Counted from the stretch's first letter, positions 1 to 8,976 are shown. The stretch is DNA of 64,000 nucleotides from Bradyrhizobium sp. NP1 (GCF_030378205.1 NZ_CP127385.1:6116001-6180000); one strand, 5' to 3'. Notes: generated from the sequence alone by a model not told the origin. Program-made: numbers and translations.

Positions 1-643
1 CCTGCTGCGCCGTTAGCTGCTGCAGAAAAACGTCGGATGTCAGAATGCTGGTTGCAATCACGCGAAGCGACTTCAATGAGGCTTCATGATAGGAAGGGTC
101 GGACGAGCAGCAGCAATCCTCGATCAACAGGGTGCGATAGCCGAGTTGGGCTGCGTCGCGGACGGAATGATCGACGGCTACGTTCGTCGCCACGCCTGTG
201 AGGGCAACGGTATCGATCCCGTGACCGATCAATATGCTCTGCAGGTCGGAGCCGTGAAAGACGCTCATCCGGCTGTGCTCGATAATGATATCCGACTTGG
301 CAGGCCCAAACTCCGGCACAACGGCAACGCCGCGAGAACCGCGGATGAACGCGTTATTGCGTTCGGTCACTGTGCGAAATAGGCCGTTGTTTTGAATCAG
401 ACCCGCGTAATTTGGCCAGAAGGCCGCATTGACGAAGACGACCAGCACGCCAGCCTTTCGCGCGGCGTCAAACACGCCCGCTGTTCGCGGAATGATGTTG
501 CTGGACTCGACATAGGCACGGAAAATATCACGCATGTCACCTCCGCCCACGACGTCTTCCTGCCAATGGATTCCGATGATGGCTGTTCTGCGCGCATCCA
601 TGCCGTTCAGCTCTTCGACTCTGTTGCGCAGCAAACGTTCCAT
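1..643 (-). CDS. Isochorismatase-fold hydrolase-like protein, catalytic triad replaced (partial, runs off left edge)
   Basis: The reading frame starts at an ATG at 643 and stays open for 214 codons to the window edge, so the C-terminus is missing. The fold is recognisable from IIGIHWQED near residue 22, RMSVFHGSDL near 125 and TGVATNVAVDHSVRDA near 149, in the order seen in isochorismatase-like cysteine hydrolases (maleamate amidases, nicotinamidases). The three catalytic positions are changed: the usual Asp of the DxQ motif is His26, the usual Lys region reads E122-H123, and the nucleophilic Cys after TNV is Ala156. It may be a non-catalytic relative or use other chemistry. It lies 41 bp downstream of the ring-cleavage dioxygenase gene on the same strand, probably in one operon. 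The family call is secure; the function is unknown. Confidence 0.8.
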   Translation of the reverse strand, partial: MERLLRNRVEELNGMDARRTAIIGIHWQEDVVGGGDMRDIFRAYVESSNIIPRTAGVFDAARKAGVLVVFVNAAFWPNYAGLIQNNGLFRTVTERNNAFIRGSRGVAVVPEFGPAKSDIIIEHSRMSVFHGSDLQSILIGHGIDTVALTGVATNVAVDHSVRDAAQLGYRTLLIEDCCCSSDPSYHEASLKSLRVIATSILTSDVFLQQLTAQQ

Positions 644-684
644 TGGCAGATCCCTTTCAAATTGCGAGGCAAAAAAGCGGCAGA

Positions 685-1623
685 TCAGTCGCGCGCCGGG
701 GACGCAGTCATGATTCCCATACCAGTGATCCACTCCTGGATGGGCTCATAGAACAGAACCCGGTTTTCCGTACGCCCCGCGCTCGTCACGGCCGCGAGAG
801 CGGCAATCCACGAACGCAGCTCGTGCGCGCCCGAACCGGCAATGGCGGTCACGGCGTCGTCCTCGGTGTTGTCCAATACGTCGAGGTTTCCCTTGGCGAA
901 GGCGGCCAGGACGTCGCGGTCCCATTCCGGGTTCAGCGGCCTGATCGGGATGCCGGGCTTCTTGTAGTCCAGCTGAAACACCTGGTTCTGACGCCCAACC
1001 CGCTCGGAATAATTTGGGGTTGCCCCGGTCGTCAGCCGCTCCCTCACCTGGGGATTGGCGGTCGCCAGCGTCGGCAACGGTGGATCATGCGCAAGGCCGC
1101 CCGAGCCAAGAAACAGAATGCGTTCCGGCCTGGAGCACGCCCACTCCCCTACAGTTCGGCCCAGCACGCGTGCCCGTTCGAACGAGGGCCGCGGCGCTGC
1201 GACACAATTGATGAAGATCGGGATCAGGCGGGTCAGCGGAAAGAAGCTCGACAAGAGTTCCACTGGTTGCGCGCCGCCATGATCGATCTTCATCTGATAG
1301 GATATGCCGACGTCGATGCCGGCCTTGATGCAGTACGCCGCGCAGTCCATGGCAGCGGCCTCGGGAATATCCAGGCGCCCGGGAGCCGTTCCGTAGTCGC
1401 CGATGGACTCGCCCTGGACACCGACACAGAACGGCGGGAGCAGATTATAGAAAAAGCCGTTCAGATGATCGGGAAAGAAAAGAACCGTCAAATCCGGCTT
1501 CATCTCCGCCGCAAGGCGATTTGCTGCGCGTACCGCCAAGTTGAACCGCTGCTCGACGTCGGCAGGCGCCCGCTTGCGATCCATCAATGGACTATGCGAA
1601 ATGCAAATCGCGCCGGTAATCAT
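685..1623 (-). CDS. mhpB: 2,3-dihydroxyphenylpropionate 1,2-dioxygenase-like class III extradiol dioxygenase (MhpB family)
   Basis: A 312-residue LigB-superfamily protein. It closely resembles E. coli MhpB, as I recall that sequence, in length and motifs: ISHSPL at the start, FPDHLNGFFYNLLPPF near residue 50, KIDHGGAQP near 112 and FLGSGGLAHDPP near 171. His115 and His179 coincide with the catalytic histidines of MhpB. MhpB-type enzymes use Fe(II) and O2 to open 2,3-dihydroxyphenylpropionate next to the diol. The start at 1623 was chosen because a GGAG motif precedes it and because MITGAICISHSPL matches the usual family N-terminus; a longer open frame reaches 1707. It sits between the hydratase and isochorismatase-like genes, all on the minus strand. 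The exact substrate is inferred. Confidence 0.88.
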   Translation of the reverse strand: MITGAICISHSPLMDRKRAPADVEQRFNLAVRAANRLAAEMKPDLTVLFFPDHLNGFFYNLLPPFCVGVQGESIGDYGTAPGRLDIPEAAAMDCAAYCIKAGIDVGISYQMKIDHGGAQPVELLSSFFPLTRLIPIFINCVAAPRPSFERARVLGRTVGEWACSRPERILFLGSGGLAHDPPLPTLATANPQVRERLTTGATPNYSERVGRQNQVFQLDYKKPGIPIRPLNPEWDRDVLAAFAKGNLDVLDNTEDDAVTAIAGSGAHELRSWIAALAAVTSAGRTENRVLFYEPIQEWITGMGIMTASPARD

Positions 1624-1752
1624 GAGCCCACTCCAATTTATGCGGACGATATGAACCGCCGGACGGATCAGCAACGGCGGATTGCAGAGTGTTCGACCTA
1701 CAAACACGATGAGTGATCGGCAGCAGGAACCGCGAATGCCGCATCACTGCGC

Positions 1753-2535
1753 TCAGGTGAAGGACACTGCGATCGACCCGAGCGGCCCGTAATCGGCGTG
1801 TATGACGTCGCCAGCCGCTACGGAGACCGGCCGGGTGAACGAGCCGGCGAGCACGATTTCTCCTGCCTCGAGCCTCGCGCCCAACGCCGCCAACTTGTTG
1901 ACAAGCCACGCCACGCCGGCCGCGGGATGCCCGAGCACCGCCGCGGACACTCCCGACTCTTCGATCACTCCGTTCTTCGAAAGGGTCGCCCCGATCCACC
2001 GGATGTCCACGTCCATCGGACGGATCGTGCGGCCACCGATCACCATTGCGGCAGCCGCCGCATTGTCCGCGATCGTATCGGTAACCGCACGCGGAACCTC
2101 GGTTCGATAGTCGATGATCTCGAGGGCCGGGACGATGAAGTCCGTCGCCTTCATGACGTCGTATAAGCGGGCGTTGGGTCCCTCAAGCGGATTGCCCAGC
2201 ACAAATGCCAGCTCGACCTCGAGGCGCGGCGCGCGGAAGCGGTTTGCCGGCACCTGCGCGCCATCATTGTAGATCATGTCGTCCAGGAGATGGCCGTAGT
2301 CAGGCTCGGCAATGTTCGACGCCATTTGCATGGCGCGGGAGGTCAGCCCGATCTTATGACCCACGACCCGGCTGCCTTGCGCCACGCGCGCATCGGCCCA
2401 AAGTCGCTGGATCGCATATGCATCCTCCAACTCGATATTCGGAAACGTCCGGCTCAATTGCGGAATGACCCCGCGTTCCCGCTCCGCACGAATCAAATCC
2501 GCAGCGCCGCGCCGCCGCTCCTCTTCGCTCAACAT
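1753..2535 (-). CDS. hpaH: 2-oxo-hept-4-ene-1,7-dioate / 2-hydroxypentadienoate hydratase (HpaH/MhpD family)
   Basis: This 260-residue protein belongs to the fumarylacetoacetase-like hydratase/decarboxylase group. The motifs GHKIGLTS near residue 59, EPDYGHLLDDM near 77, PRLEVELAFVL near 103 and DNAAAAAMVIGG match HpaH more closely than MhpD. Glu106, Glu108 and Glu139 fall at the divalent-metal ligand positions of HpaH. The family adds water to a dienoate produced after meta-cleavage and C-C bond hydrolysis, giving a 4-hydroxy-2-oxo acid for an aldolase. No aldolase or acylating aldehyde dehydrogenase is seen in the window; they may lie beyond the left edge or elsewhere in the genome. It lies between the GST and dioxygenase genes on the minus strand. 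Confidence 0.88.
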   Translation of the reverse strand: MLSEEERRRGAADLIRAERERGVIPQLSRTFPNIELEDAYAIQRLWADARVAQGSRVVGHKIGLTSRAMQMASNIAEPDYGHLLDDMIYNDGAQVPANRFRAPRLEVELAFVLGNPLEGPNARLYDVMKATDFIVPALEIIDYRTEVPRAVTDTIADNAAAAAMVIGGRTIRPMDVDIRWIGATLSKNGVIEESGVSAAVLGHPAAGVAWLVNKLAALGARLEAGEIVLAGSFTRPVSVAAGDVIHADYGPLGSIAVSFT

Positions 2536-2592
2536 CCGAAAAATCTCCTGTTCGTTCGAAGCCGGAGGCGGCTCGAACCGGGGCCACCAATC

Positions 2593-3387
2593 CTAGCCAG
2601 CAAGTATTGCTGCGAAGGCATGCTCGCCGTCTGCGCGGTTCTTCTCGTAAAGCGCAGCCGCTCCGTCGCCGATCCAGCGGCTCACGCCTTGTTGTACCGA
2701 AGGCCGATTGATCACCCGCTCAGCCCACTCGGCCACGCGCGGATACCGCCCGAACAGCAAACCAAGCCCAAACATCTTGAAGCGAATGAGGTATGGCGCG
2801 AAACCCACGTCGGCCAGCGAGAATGCCTCTCCCGCTAGCCACGGCGCCCCGGCGAGGGCCGCGTCGAAATCCGCGAAAAGCTTGGCGCACCGTTGAGCAG
2901 CCGGAGCGAAGTAAGGAGAGTGGACGCCCTTGTCCAAGTTTGCTTTTGACCGCTCTCGGCGATCGGTCTGTGGTATTCCCGCGACCCATCTTGCTTGATC
3001 GGCCGCGGAGCGCGCCAGCAATTCGTGCCGGACGGCTATACAGAACGACAAAGTCCCGACGGCGGCGTGCACGCCTTCGTCGAGCTGCTTGGTCCAGAGC
3101 CGCATCCTGGCACGATCCCATGCATGCGGCGGCTTGAGGGGCGGATCCGGCCACCGATCGTCAAGGTACTCGCAGATTACCGTCGACTCGATCAGCGGGC
3201 GCCCGTCTTGCACGATCGTCGGTACGACGGCATTTGGGTTGAGCCTGAGATAGTCCGGCTTCTGCGCATCGCCGCCTCGCAGGTTGAGAAGGACACTGGT
3301 CCAGTCGACGTTCTTCTCAGCAAGGACGATACGTACCTTGGCAGCGCAGACAGACATCTCGCTATGGTAGAGGGTAAGAGCAGCCAT
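2593..3387 (-). CDS. Glutathione S-transferase family protein
   Basis: A 264-residue protein with a thioredoxin-fold N-terminal domain (residues about 3-80, LTLYHSEMSVCAAKVRIVLAEK followed by the glutathione-site stretch NPNAVVPTIVQDG and IESTVICEYLDD) and an all-helical C-terminal domain (LAGEAFSLADVGFAPYL near 195). GSTs in ring-degradation operons often carry out glutathione-dependent isomerisation or dehalogenation, or protect against reactive intermediates; which applies here cannot be read from the sequence. It is the first gene of the minus-strand set GST-hydratase-dioxygenase-isochorismatase-like, and its start faces the IclR regulator, so the 78-bp gap between them probably holds the operon promoter and the regulator's binding site. 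Confidence 0.85.
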   Translation of the reverse strand: MAALTLYHSEMSVCAAKVRIVLAEKNVDWTSVLLNLRGGDAQKPDYLRLNPNAVVPTIVQDGRPLIESTVICEYLDDRWPDPPLKPPHAWDRARMRLWTKQLDEGVHAAVGTLSFCIAVRHELLARSAADQARWVAGIPQTDRRERSKANLDKGVHSPYFAPAAQRCAKLFADFDAALAGAPWLAGEAFSLADVGFAPYLIRFKMFGLGLLFGRYPRVAEWAERVINRPSVQQGVSRWIGDGAAALYEKNRADGEHAFAAILAG

Positions 3388-3414
3388 TGTCTCGATCGCA
3401 CCTTATGGCAGGAT

Positions 3415-3424
3415 TGATCGATCA
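3415..3424. promoter_or_regulatory. Candidate regulator palindrome TGATCGATCA
   Basis: A perfect 10-bp palindrome lies in the 78-bp gap between the divergent GST and IclR-family genes, where an IclR regulator would be expected to bind. IclR-type sites are often 12-15 bp imperfect palindromes, so this is only a candidate; GATC-rich palindromes also arise by chance. Confidence 0.3.
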
Positions 3425-3465
3425 CGTATCGAGTTGAAGCCCGCCCAGCAATCGGCTATTGCACG

Positions 3466-4317
3466 TTGTTCGTGGAGCGAACCATCGGACCGGCCGTGGC
3501 CAAAGATCGTCAGCCCTATCAATCAGTGTACGCCCTTGAGCGCGGCCTGAGAATTATCGAGATACTCAGCCAAAAGGGATGGACCAGGCCAGGCAAATTG
3601 GCCGGCCTCACGTCGATCGATAGATCGTCGACCTATCGCCTTCTCAGTACGCTGATCGGCGCCGGTTATGTCGTCAAGCGAGACTCGGACGGCTCTTACG
3701 CACTCAGCTCAAAGATCGGCTTGCTCGCCGACGGGTTCATCCAAACCGATCTCGCGGCGCAAATTGCGGCACCGTTTCTCGAGCAACTTACGAGCGAAAT
3801 TTCGTGGCCCAGCGATTTCGCGGGTTTGATCGGCGGCGAGATCGTCATCCTCGAGTCCACTCACCGGGTGAGTCCGCTGTCGATACACCGGGCAATGGTC
3901 GGAAAGCGCCGATCGCTGGTCAACTCATCGCTGGGTCAGGCGATTCTGAGCGTTCTTCGGAAGGAAGAGCTTGAAACGGTTCTCAGCCTTGTGACCCGAC
4001 AGGGGGGACCTGATGCCGGCGTCGCGAGCAGCCGATCCGTCATCGGCCAGATTGTTCGCGACGTCAGGCAACGCGGTTACGCCGCGGCGGTGGGCGCCGA
4101 GGAAGGTAAACGCGTGGGCGCCATCGCGCTGCCCGTGCGCGCTCCCAACGCCGTGATAGGGGCGATCAATATCATCTTTTTTCACAGCGCCATGACGACA
4201 AACGAGGCCGCGGAGCGCTATCTTCCACAACTGCGAAAATGTGCAAACGATATCGCCAAGGCGCTCGCAAGCGCACCAGCACTTCATCACGCCGGCCATT
4301 CGCTTGACGAGACCTGA
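3466..4317 (+). CDS. IclR-family transcriptional regulator (MhpR-like)
   Basis: The protein has an N-terminal winged helix-turn-helix (residues about 20-75, VYALERGLRIIEILSQ and SSTYRLLSTLIGAGYVVK) followed by an IclR effector-binding domain (about 90-270). The pattern of a one-word ERGL start and IDRSSTYRLL helix is like MhpR, the activator of E. coli 3-hydroxyphenylpropionate degradation, which agrees with the MhpB-like gene next door. Transcription is divergent from the GST-led operon and convergent with the reductase gene (5-bp gap). The start is uncertain: TTG at 3466 gives 283 residues, and GTG at 3496 gives 273 residues beginning VAKDRQPYQ. It probably senses a phenylpropionoid-type pathway intermediate. 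Confidence 0.88.
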   Translation: MFVERTIGPAVAKDRQPYQSVYALERGLRIIEILSQKGWTRPGKLAGLTSIDRSSTYRLLSTLIGAGYVVKRDSDGSYALSSKIGLLADGFIQTDLAAQIAAPFLEQLTSEISWPSDFAGLIGGEIVILESTHRVSPLSIHRAMVGKRRSLVNSSLGQAILSVLRKEELETVLSLVTRQGGPDAGVASSRSVIGQIVRDVRQRGYAAAVGAEEGKRVGAIALPVRAPNAVIGAINIIFFHSAMTTNEAAERYLPQLRKCANDIAKALASAPALHHAGHSLDET

Positions 4318-4322
4318 TCTGA

Positions 4323-5279
4323 TCAGAGGTCAAGGACGAGCTCTTCGGATTTCGATCCCGAACAGCACACCATGATGGTGTTGTTGGCCGCTCGCTCGGC
4401 CGGAGTGAGGACCGAGTCGCGATGATCAGGTACGCCCGCCAGCACTTTCGTTTCGCACGTGCCACAAATGCCTTCGGTGCAGGAGTGGTCGACCGATACG
4501 CCGGCCGTTTTCAAAGCGTCGAGGATCGAGCCCCCCTGCGGAATGGTGAGCACCTTGCCGGTCTTGGCGAGCTTCACCTTGAACCCGCCCTGGGGCCGCA
4601 CCACCTCCTTTGGCGTGAAATACTCGACGTGCTTGCGTGAATCCTGAATTCCTGCTGCCGCTTTCTCGAACGCAACCATCAGCGGCAGCGGCCCGCAGCA
4701 GTAGAAATGAGCTCCTTGCGGCGCACGTGCGACGATCCTGCTCAGATCGAGATATTGACCGTTGCTTTCATCGTCGAGATGCAGGTGAATATTCGAACCG
4801 CGTGGCATCTCGTCGGCAAAGGCGACATCGGCACGCGAGCGGCACGCGTAGTGCAGCTCCCACGCCTTGCTCAGGCTCAACAGACGATGAGCCATGCTGA
4901 AGATCGGGGTTATTCCAATGCCGCCCGCGATCAGCACGGAATGCGGTGCATCCTCGTCCAGCGGAAAATGATTTCGGGGTGCGCTTATCGCGAGGACCGT
5001 TCCGACGCGAACGTCGGTGTGAATGTAGGCGGACCCACCCCGACTGTTGGCATCGCGCTTTATAGCAACCCTGTAATCGCCGGTCGGACGTCCTGCCAAG
5101 ATCAGCGAATACTGACGGATCAAGCCGTTCGGCAGGAGAAGATCGATATGCGCTCCCGCCTCCGCGAACGGCAAGTGATTCCGGTTTAGGGAGCGCAGGG
5201 TGTAAGCCCGGATATCGCGTCCGCACTCCTCGATTTCGGCAACCTGCACGTCGATCGGCCCGCTATGGTCAATGCTCAT
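4323..5279 (-). CDS. PDR/VanB-family oxidoreductase (FMN and plant-type 2Fe-2S)
   Basis: A 318-residue class IA oxygenase reductase. Domain order is flavin-binding (RQYS at 55-58), NAD(H)-binding (GGIGITP at 119-125, CGPLPLM at 195-201) and a C-terminal plant-type ferredoxin domain with Cys267, Cys272, Cys275 and a Cys at 305 or 306 (CTEGICGTC near 267). This is the architecture of phthalate dioxygenase reductase and VanB, which pass electrons from NADH to a Rieske oxygenase. No Rieske oxygenase alpha subunit is visible in this window. It starts 9 bp after coxL, so it is probably transcribed with the hydroxylase genes; it may serve an oxygenase outside the window or a different acceptor. Confidence 0.88.
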   Translation of the reverse strand: MSIDHSGPIDVQVAEIEECGRDIRAYTLRSLNRNHLPFAEAGAHIDLLLPNGLIRQYSLILAGRPTGDYRVAIKRDANSRGGSAYIHTDVRVGTVLAISAPRNHFPLDEDAPHSVLIAGGIGITPIFSMAHRLLSLSKAWELHYACRSRADVAFADEMPRGSNIHLHLDDESNGQYLDLSRIVARAPQGAHFYCCGPLPLMVAFEKAAAGIQDSRKHVEYFTPKEVVRPQGGFKVKLAKTGKVLTIPQGGSILDALKTAGVSVDHSCTEGICGTCETKVLAGVPDHRDSVLTPAERAANNTIMVCCSGSKSEELVLDL

Positions 5280-5288
5280 TGTCTTAGC

Positions 5289-7604
5289 TCACGAATCCTG
5301 AAATTGACCCAAGGCCCGCAGGACATTGTCGGGCCTCAGCGGCAACCGAAACAATTGTTCCTGGAGCTCGACTTCCCTTGGCCCTATGGCGCGCCTGACC
5401 GCATTCACGATCGCCGGCGGCGCAGCGATGGTTCCTCCCTCTCCTACTCCACGGATCCCCAGCGGATTTGTCGTTGCCTTCGTTTCGAGGTGATCAATCC
5501 GAATTTCAGGTGTTTCCGGCGCAGAGATGAGCAGGTAATCGGCGAGTGAACCGGTCAAGAGCTGCCCCTCTTCGTCATGAACAAATTCTGAGAACAGCGT
5601 GCAGCCGATTCCTTCGGCAGCGCCGCCCACGATCTGGCCTTCCACGACTTTGGGAACGAGCATGCGGCCGGCGTCATGAACGACGACATAATCCACGACT
5701 GAGCAGCCGCCGGTTCTCTCGTCCACGGCGACCTTTGCAGCGTGAACCGAGAGTGCCATCGTAACCGTGTTCTTGTTGTCGAACACGTATGTATCTTCGA
5801 GCGCGGCGACATCTCCTGAAAAGAGCAGACCGTTCGGCTGGCAGGCCTGGGCTATGTCCCGCAGCGAGAGTGCCGTTGCCGTTCCGTCGGCACGCACAAC
5901 CAGGCCGTCGCTTATGTTCAGCATTTCGGGGACGCATTGGAGGAGCTGGGCAGCTCCGGCCAAAATTTTTCTCCGCACCTTGGCTGCCGCCCCGGCGACG
6001 GCGTTCCCGCCCATCACGGCGCCGCGGCTCGCGAACGTGCCTCTGCCAAAGCCGAGCAGATCGGTATCGCCCAACCTCACGACCACATATCGCGGGCTGA
6101 CGCCGAGCGTCTCCGCACAGATGTCACGTAGTGCCGTCACCTGCCCCTGACCTTGCGACGTCAAGCCGCAGTCAACGTGCACGACACCGGAACCGTCCAC
6201 GCGCACTCTTGCCGTTTCAAAATTGATCAGACCGGTGGCTTCGAGCCCGCAGGCCATACCCCAGGCGATGCGCTCTCCACGAGGCCCCTGCTCGACCTTC
6301 TCGTGGTAGCCGCTCGTCAGCATGGCCCTTTGAATCATGGCAGGAAAGTCGCCGCTTTCGAATATGCCCTTCGATCCCCCATAGCTGATCGACGGGTCGT
6401 AGGGCATATCCTGCGGACGAACGATGTTCCGATCGCGGATTTCGGCCGCGGAGATTCCAACGTCAGCAGCTATGAGATCCAACAAGCACTCCAAGGGAAA
6501 GGTCGCCTCGGGCTGCCCTGCGCCACGACAGGTGGCAAGCGGCGTCTTGTTGGTTCCGACGCAGAACACGTCTACGGCAACGTTCGGGATCTTGTAAGGG
6601 CCGCAGCAATGTGCCGCGGCGACCTCCGCCGTGATAATGCCACTGGTGAACACGTAGGCGCCTATGTCGACGACGAGCCGACCCCGTAGCGCCTCGACCC
6701 TTCCGGAATCGTCGTAACCAAGCTCCAGCGCAGTCTCGATCCCGCGCGACTGCGTCGTCGCTTGCATGTGCTCAAGCCGATCCTCGATCCATTTCACCGG
6801 ACGGCCGATCAAACGGCTGGCGTACGAGATCAGCACCTCCTCGTGATACGGCCGCGACTTGGCGCCGAAACCGCCGCCAACGCTTTCCGCTCTGACCCGC
6901 ACGCTCTGTTCGGGGAGCTGGAGGATTTCCGCGAGATTCGCGCGCACGGCATAGTGCGTTTGGGTGGACGTCCAGATCGTCAAGGCTTCCTGCGCATGGT
7001 CGTAATTGGCGACGCAACCGCGCGTCTCCAGCGGCATCCCCCCTTGCCGATGGAAATAGAAACGACGCTCCATTCGTCGCGCCGAGCGGCCAAGCGCAAC
7101 ATCAGCGTCGCCAATGCTGTGCCGGAACTGCGCTGCCACGTTCCCGGGCCACTCCGAATGTAACGGCTCCGATCCTGGGGAGACGCCCTGCCCGGCCTTG
7201 GCAACAGCCTCCATCGGCTCGTAATCCACCTCTATCAGTTCCGCCAAATCCTCGGCCCGATACCGATCTTCTGCCACGACAAGAGCAACTGCCTCTCCGA
7301 CGTAGCGAACCACGTCCACGGCGAGGAAGGTCGGCAATACCTTGCGTATGCTCGGGTGCCAGTACCGCGCAGCCAGTCTCTTTTCGATAAAGGGAAGATC
7401 CTTGGCCGTCAGGATCAGGATTGCTCCAGCCTTCTGCGCTGGTTCGGTGTCGATTGATTTGATGCGCGCGTGCGCGATCGGACTGCGCACGAAGACGGCC
7501 TGAGCCATTCGGTCCATGTGAATATCGTCGACAAACGACCCGCGGCCGGTCAGGAGCGAATAGTCTTCTGCTCGTAAAAGTCGCGCCTTGTTGTTCTCGT
7601 ACAT
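5289..7604 (-). CDS. Molybdenum hydroxylase large subunit (xanthine dehydrogenase/CoxL family)
   Basis: A 771-residue molybdopterin-cytosine-dinucleotide-type subunit with the aldehyde oxidase/xanthine dehydrogenase a/b hammerhead domain near residues 15-130, VGGGFGAK near 245 and the end motif RGVGEGG, whose Glu is the catalytic base in this family. The CoxL active-site signature AYxCSFR of true CO dehydrogenase is absent, since the corresponding stretch reads TCRGAGQPEATF; it is therefore a hydroxylase for an organic, probably N-heteroaromatic or aldehyde, substrate rather than CO. Translation is coupled to the FAD subunit: the coxM stop overlaps this start (TGATG), and a GTG at 7607 is an alternative start. 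The following gene encodes a flavin-iron-sulfur reductase. Confidence 0.88.
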   Translation of the reverse strand: MYENNKARLLRAEDYSLLTGRGSFVDDIHMDRMAQAVFVRSPIAHARIKSIDTEPAQKAGAILILTAKDLPFIEKRLAARYWHPSIRKVLPTFLAVDVVRYVGEAVALVVAEDRYRAEDLAELIEVDYEPMEAVAKAGQGVSPGSEPLHSEWPGNVAAQFRHSIGDADVALGRSARRMERRFYFHRQGGMPLETRGCVANYDHAQEALTIWTSTQTHYAVRANLAEILQLPEQSVRVRAESVGGGFGAKSRPYHEEVLISYASRLIGRPVKWIEDRLEHMQATTQSRGIETALELGYDDSGRVEALRGRLVVDIGAYVFTSGIITAEVAAAHCCGPYKIPNVAVDVFCVGTNKTPLATCRGAGQPEATFPLECLLDLIAADVGISAAEIRDRNIVRPQDMPYDPSISYGGSKGIFESGDFPAMIQRAMLTSGYHEKVEQGPRGERIAWGMACGLEATGLINFETARVRVDGSGVVHVDCGLTSQGQGQVTALRDICAETLGVSPRYVVVRLGDTDLLGFGRGTFASRGAVMGGNAVAGAAAKVRRKILAGAAQLLQCVPEMLNISDGLVVRADGTATALSLRDIAQACQPNGLLFSGDVAALEDTYVFDNKNTVTMALSVHAAKVAVDERTGGCSVVDYVVVHDAGRMLVPKVVEGQIVGGAAEGIGCTLFSEFVHDEEGQLLTGSLADYLLISAPETPEIRIDHLETKATTNPLGIRGVGEGGTIAAPPAIVNAVRRAIGPREVELQEQLFRLPLRPDNVLRALGQFQDS

Positions 7605-8449
7605 CACGCAAAGACCTCGCGCAGGGATTCGAGCAGAAAGATCGACGCGACGTGACGCCGATATGCGCCGTCGGCGTTGAGGTCCGACATCGGTTCTATT
7701 CGCTCCAGCTCGGCACGAGCCAGATCGGTGGCTATCGCTGTGTCAAAGCCGGATCTCGAGAAGCGGCGACTCAGTTCACTGCAGAAGAAAGGAACAGACG
7801 CTACGCCACCGACGGCCACCAACAGGCTGGACTCACCTGCGGACCGTTGAACGGCCGTGCTCACGATCGCGAAATCGCCTTCACGCCTCGCATATTCGCG
7901 AAAGACAACTTTGGCGTCTGGCGGGGATCTCGGAATCATGATCTCGGTGATGATCTCGCCGGCCCCGATCGCCGTCGTCATCGCGTCAATGAAGAACTCG
8001 TGTGCCTCGATCACTCTCTCGCCGTTGACGCTCTGGAGCCGCAGCCGCGCGTTTAGCGTGACCATTGCCAGGGCCAGCTCTGCCGAGGGATCAGCGTGCG
8101 CCAGGCTTCCGCCTATCGTTCCACGGCTGCGCGTCTGGAAATGACCGACATGCTTCAGAGCGACAACTACGAGTGGGGCGTGCTGCCTGACCTGCGCATC
8201 GTCCAGTATGACGGCCTGCCGCGTCATCGCCCCCACGCGCAAGAAGTCCGACTGAAGCGCGATTCCCGAAAGTTCCGGAACGACGTTCAGATCGACCAGC
8301 ATCGATGGTCGCGCCATCCGCAAGTTCATCATCGGGACCAGACTTTGTCCTCCCGCTAAGGGCCGGGCTTCGTCACCATGGTAATGGAGAAGTTCGAGGG
8401 CCTCCCCGAGCGTGGACGGACGCACATACCTGAAGGGCGACGGCTTCAA
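7604..8449 (-). CDS. Molybdenum hydroxylase FAD subunit (CoxM family)
   Basis: The protein has the FAD-binding motifs of the medium subunit, AGGQSLVPMMNLRMA near residue 33 and TIGGSLAHADPSAE near 110, and the CO-dehydrogenase flavoprotein C-terminal domain. The start is set at a TTG at 8449: it overlaps the coxS stop as TTGA, a GGAG lies 8 nt upstream, and the resulting N-terminus (MKPSPFRYVRPSTLGEA) is typical of the family, whereas the upstream extension to 8503 lies inside coxS. The subunit carries electrons from the iron-sulfur subunit to the acceptor. The three cox-like genes are translationally coupled. Confidence 0.88.
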   Translation of the reverse strand: MKPSPFRYVRPSTLGEALELLHYHGDEARPLAGGQSLVPMMNLRMARPSMLVDLNVVPELSGIALQSDFLRVGAMTRQAVILDDAQVRQHAPLVVVALKHVGHFQTRSRGTIGGSLAHADPSAELALAMVTLNARLRLQSVNGERVIEAHEFFIDAMTTAIGAGEIITEIMIPRSPPDAKVVFREYARREGDFAIVSTAVQRSAGESSLLVAVGGVASVPFFCSELSRRFSRSGFDTAIATDLARAELERIEPMSDLNADGAYRRHVASIFLLESLREVFA

Positions 8450-8919
8450 GGCCTCAACTCCAGAATGGCGTCGACGATTCCCTGGTAACCCGTGCAACGA
8501 CAAAGATTTCCGGACAGCAGCTCCCTTGCCTCCTCGGCATCAGCAGGCCAAATCTCCTTTTCCAGAGCCGCCGTAAGCGTCATCAAAACGCCTGGCGTAC
8601 AGAAGCCGCACTGCAGCGCATGACACCGGCTAAACGCCAATTGCAATGGCGTCAGTTCGTGATTCTTCGCCAGGCTCTCGACAGTCCGCACCTCCCGCCC
8701 ATCGATCTGGGCAGCAAACATCAGGCACGAGCGCACGGCCTCGTCATCCACGATGACCGTGCAGGCGCCGCATACACCGATTTCGCAACCGACATGCGTT
8801 CCCGTCAGCCGCATCTCGTGCCGAAGGAAATCCGCCAGCAGCATTCGCGGTTCGACGTTTGCTTCGACGGCTTGGCCGTTGACGATGCATTTGATCTGTA
8901 CGGAATCAGCCCTATCCAC
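8446..8919 (-). CDS. Molybdenum hydroxylase 2Fe-2S subunit (CoxS family)
   Basis: A 157-residue protein, the normal length for CoxS/QorS, starting at a GTG at 8919 that is preceded by GGAG at 7-nt spacing. The open frame continues upstream to 9129 but that part has no family similarity. Two 2Fe-2S clusters are indicated by Cys45, 50, 53 and 65 (CEIGVCGAC near 45) and Cys104, 107, 140 and 142 (CGFCTPG, NLCRC). It is the first gene of the S-M-L-reductase group and is divergent from the M20-like gene, with 209 bp between the two starts. Confidence 0.9.
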   Translation of the reverse strand: MDRADSVQIKCIVNGQAVEANVEPRMLLADFLRHEMRLTGTHVGCEIGVCGACTVIVDDEAVRSCLMFAAQIDGREVRTVESLAKNHELTPLQLAFSRCHALQCGFCTPGVLMTLTAALEKEIWPADAEEARELLSGNLCRCTGYQGIVDAILELRP

Positions 8920-8976
8920 CTTGATGTCTCCGCGAAGAATGGCGCAGGCTGTTTTGATAGCCGTAGCCGCAAATGC

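Noticed and set aside
643..1716. Long plus-strand open frame opposite the dioxygenase gene
   Set aside because: It is the complement of a gene with clear MhpB motifs, has no family similarity and has the Arg/Gly/His-rich composition of antisense frames in high-GC DNA.
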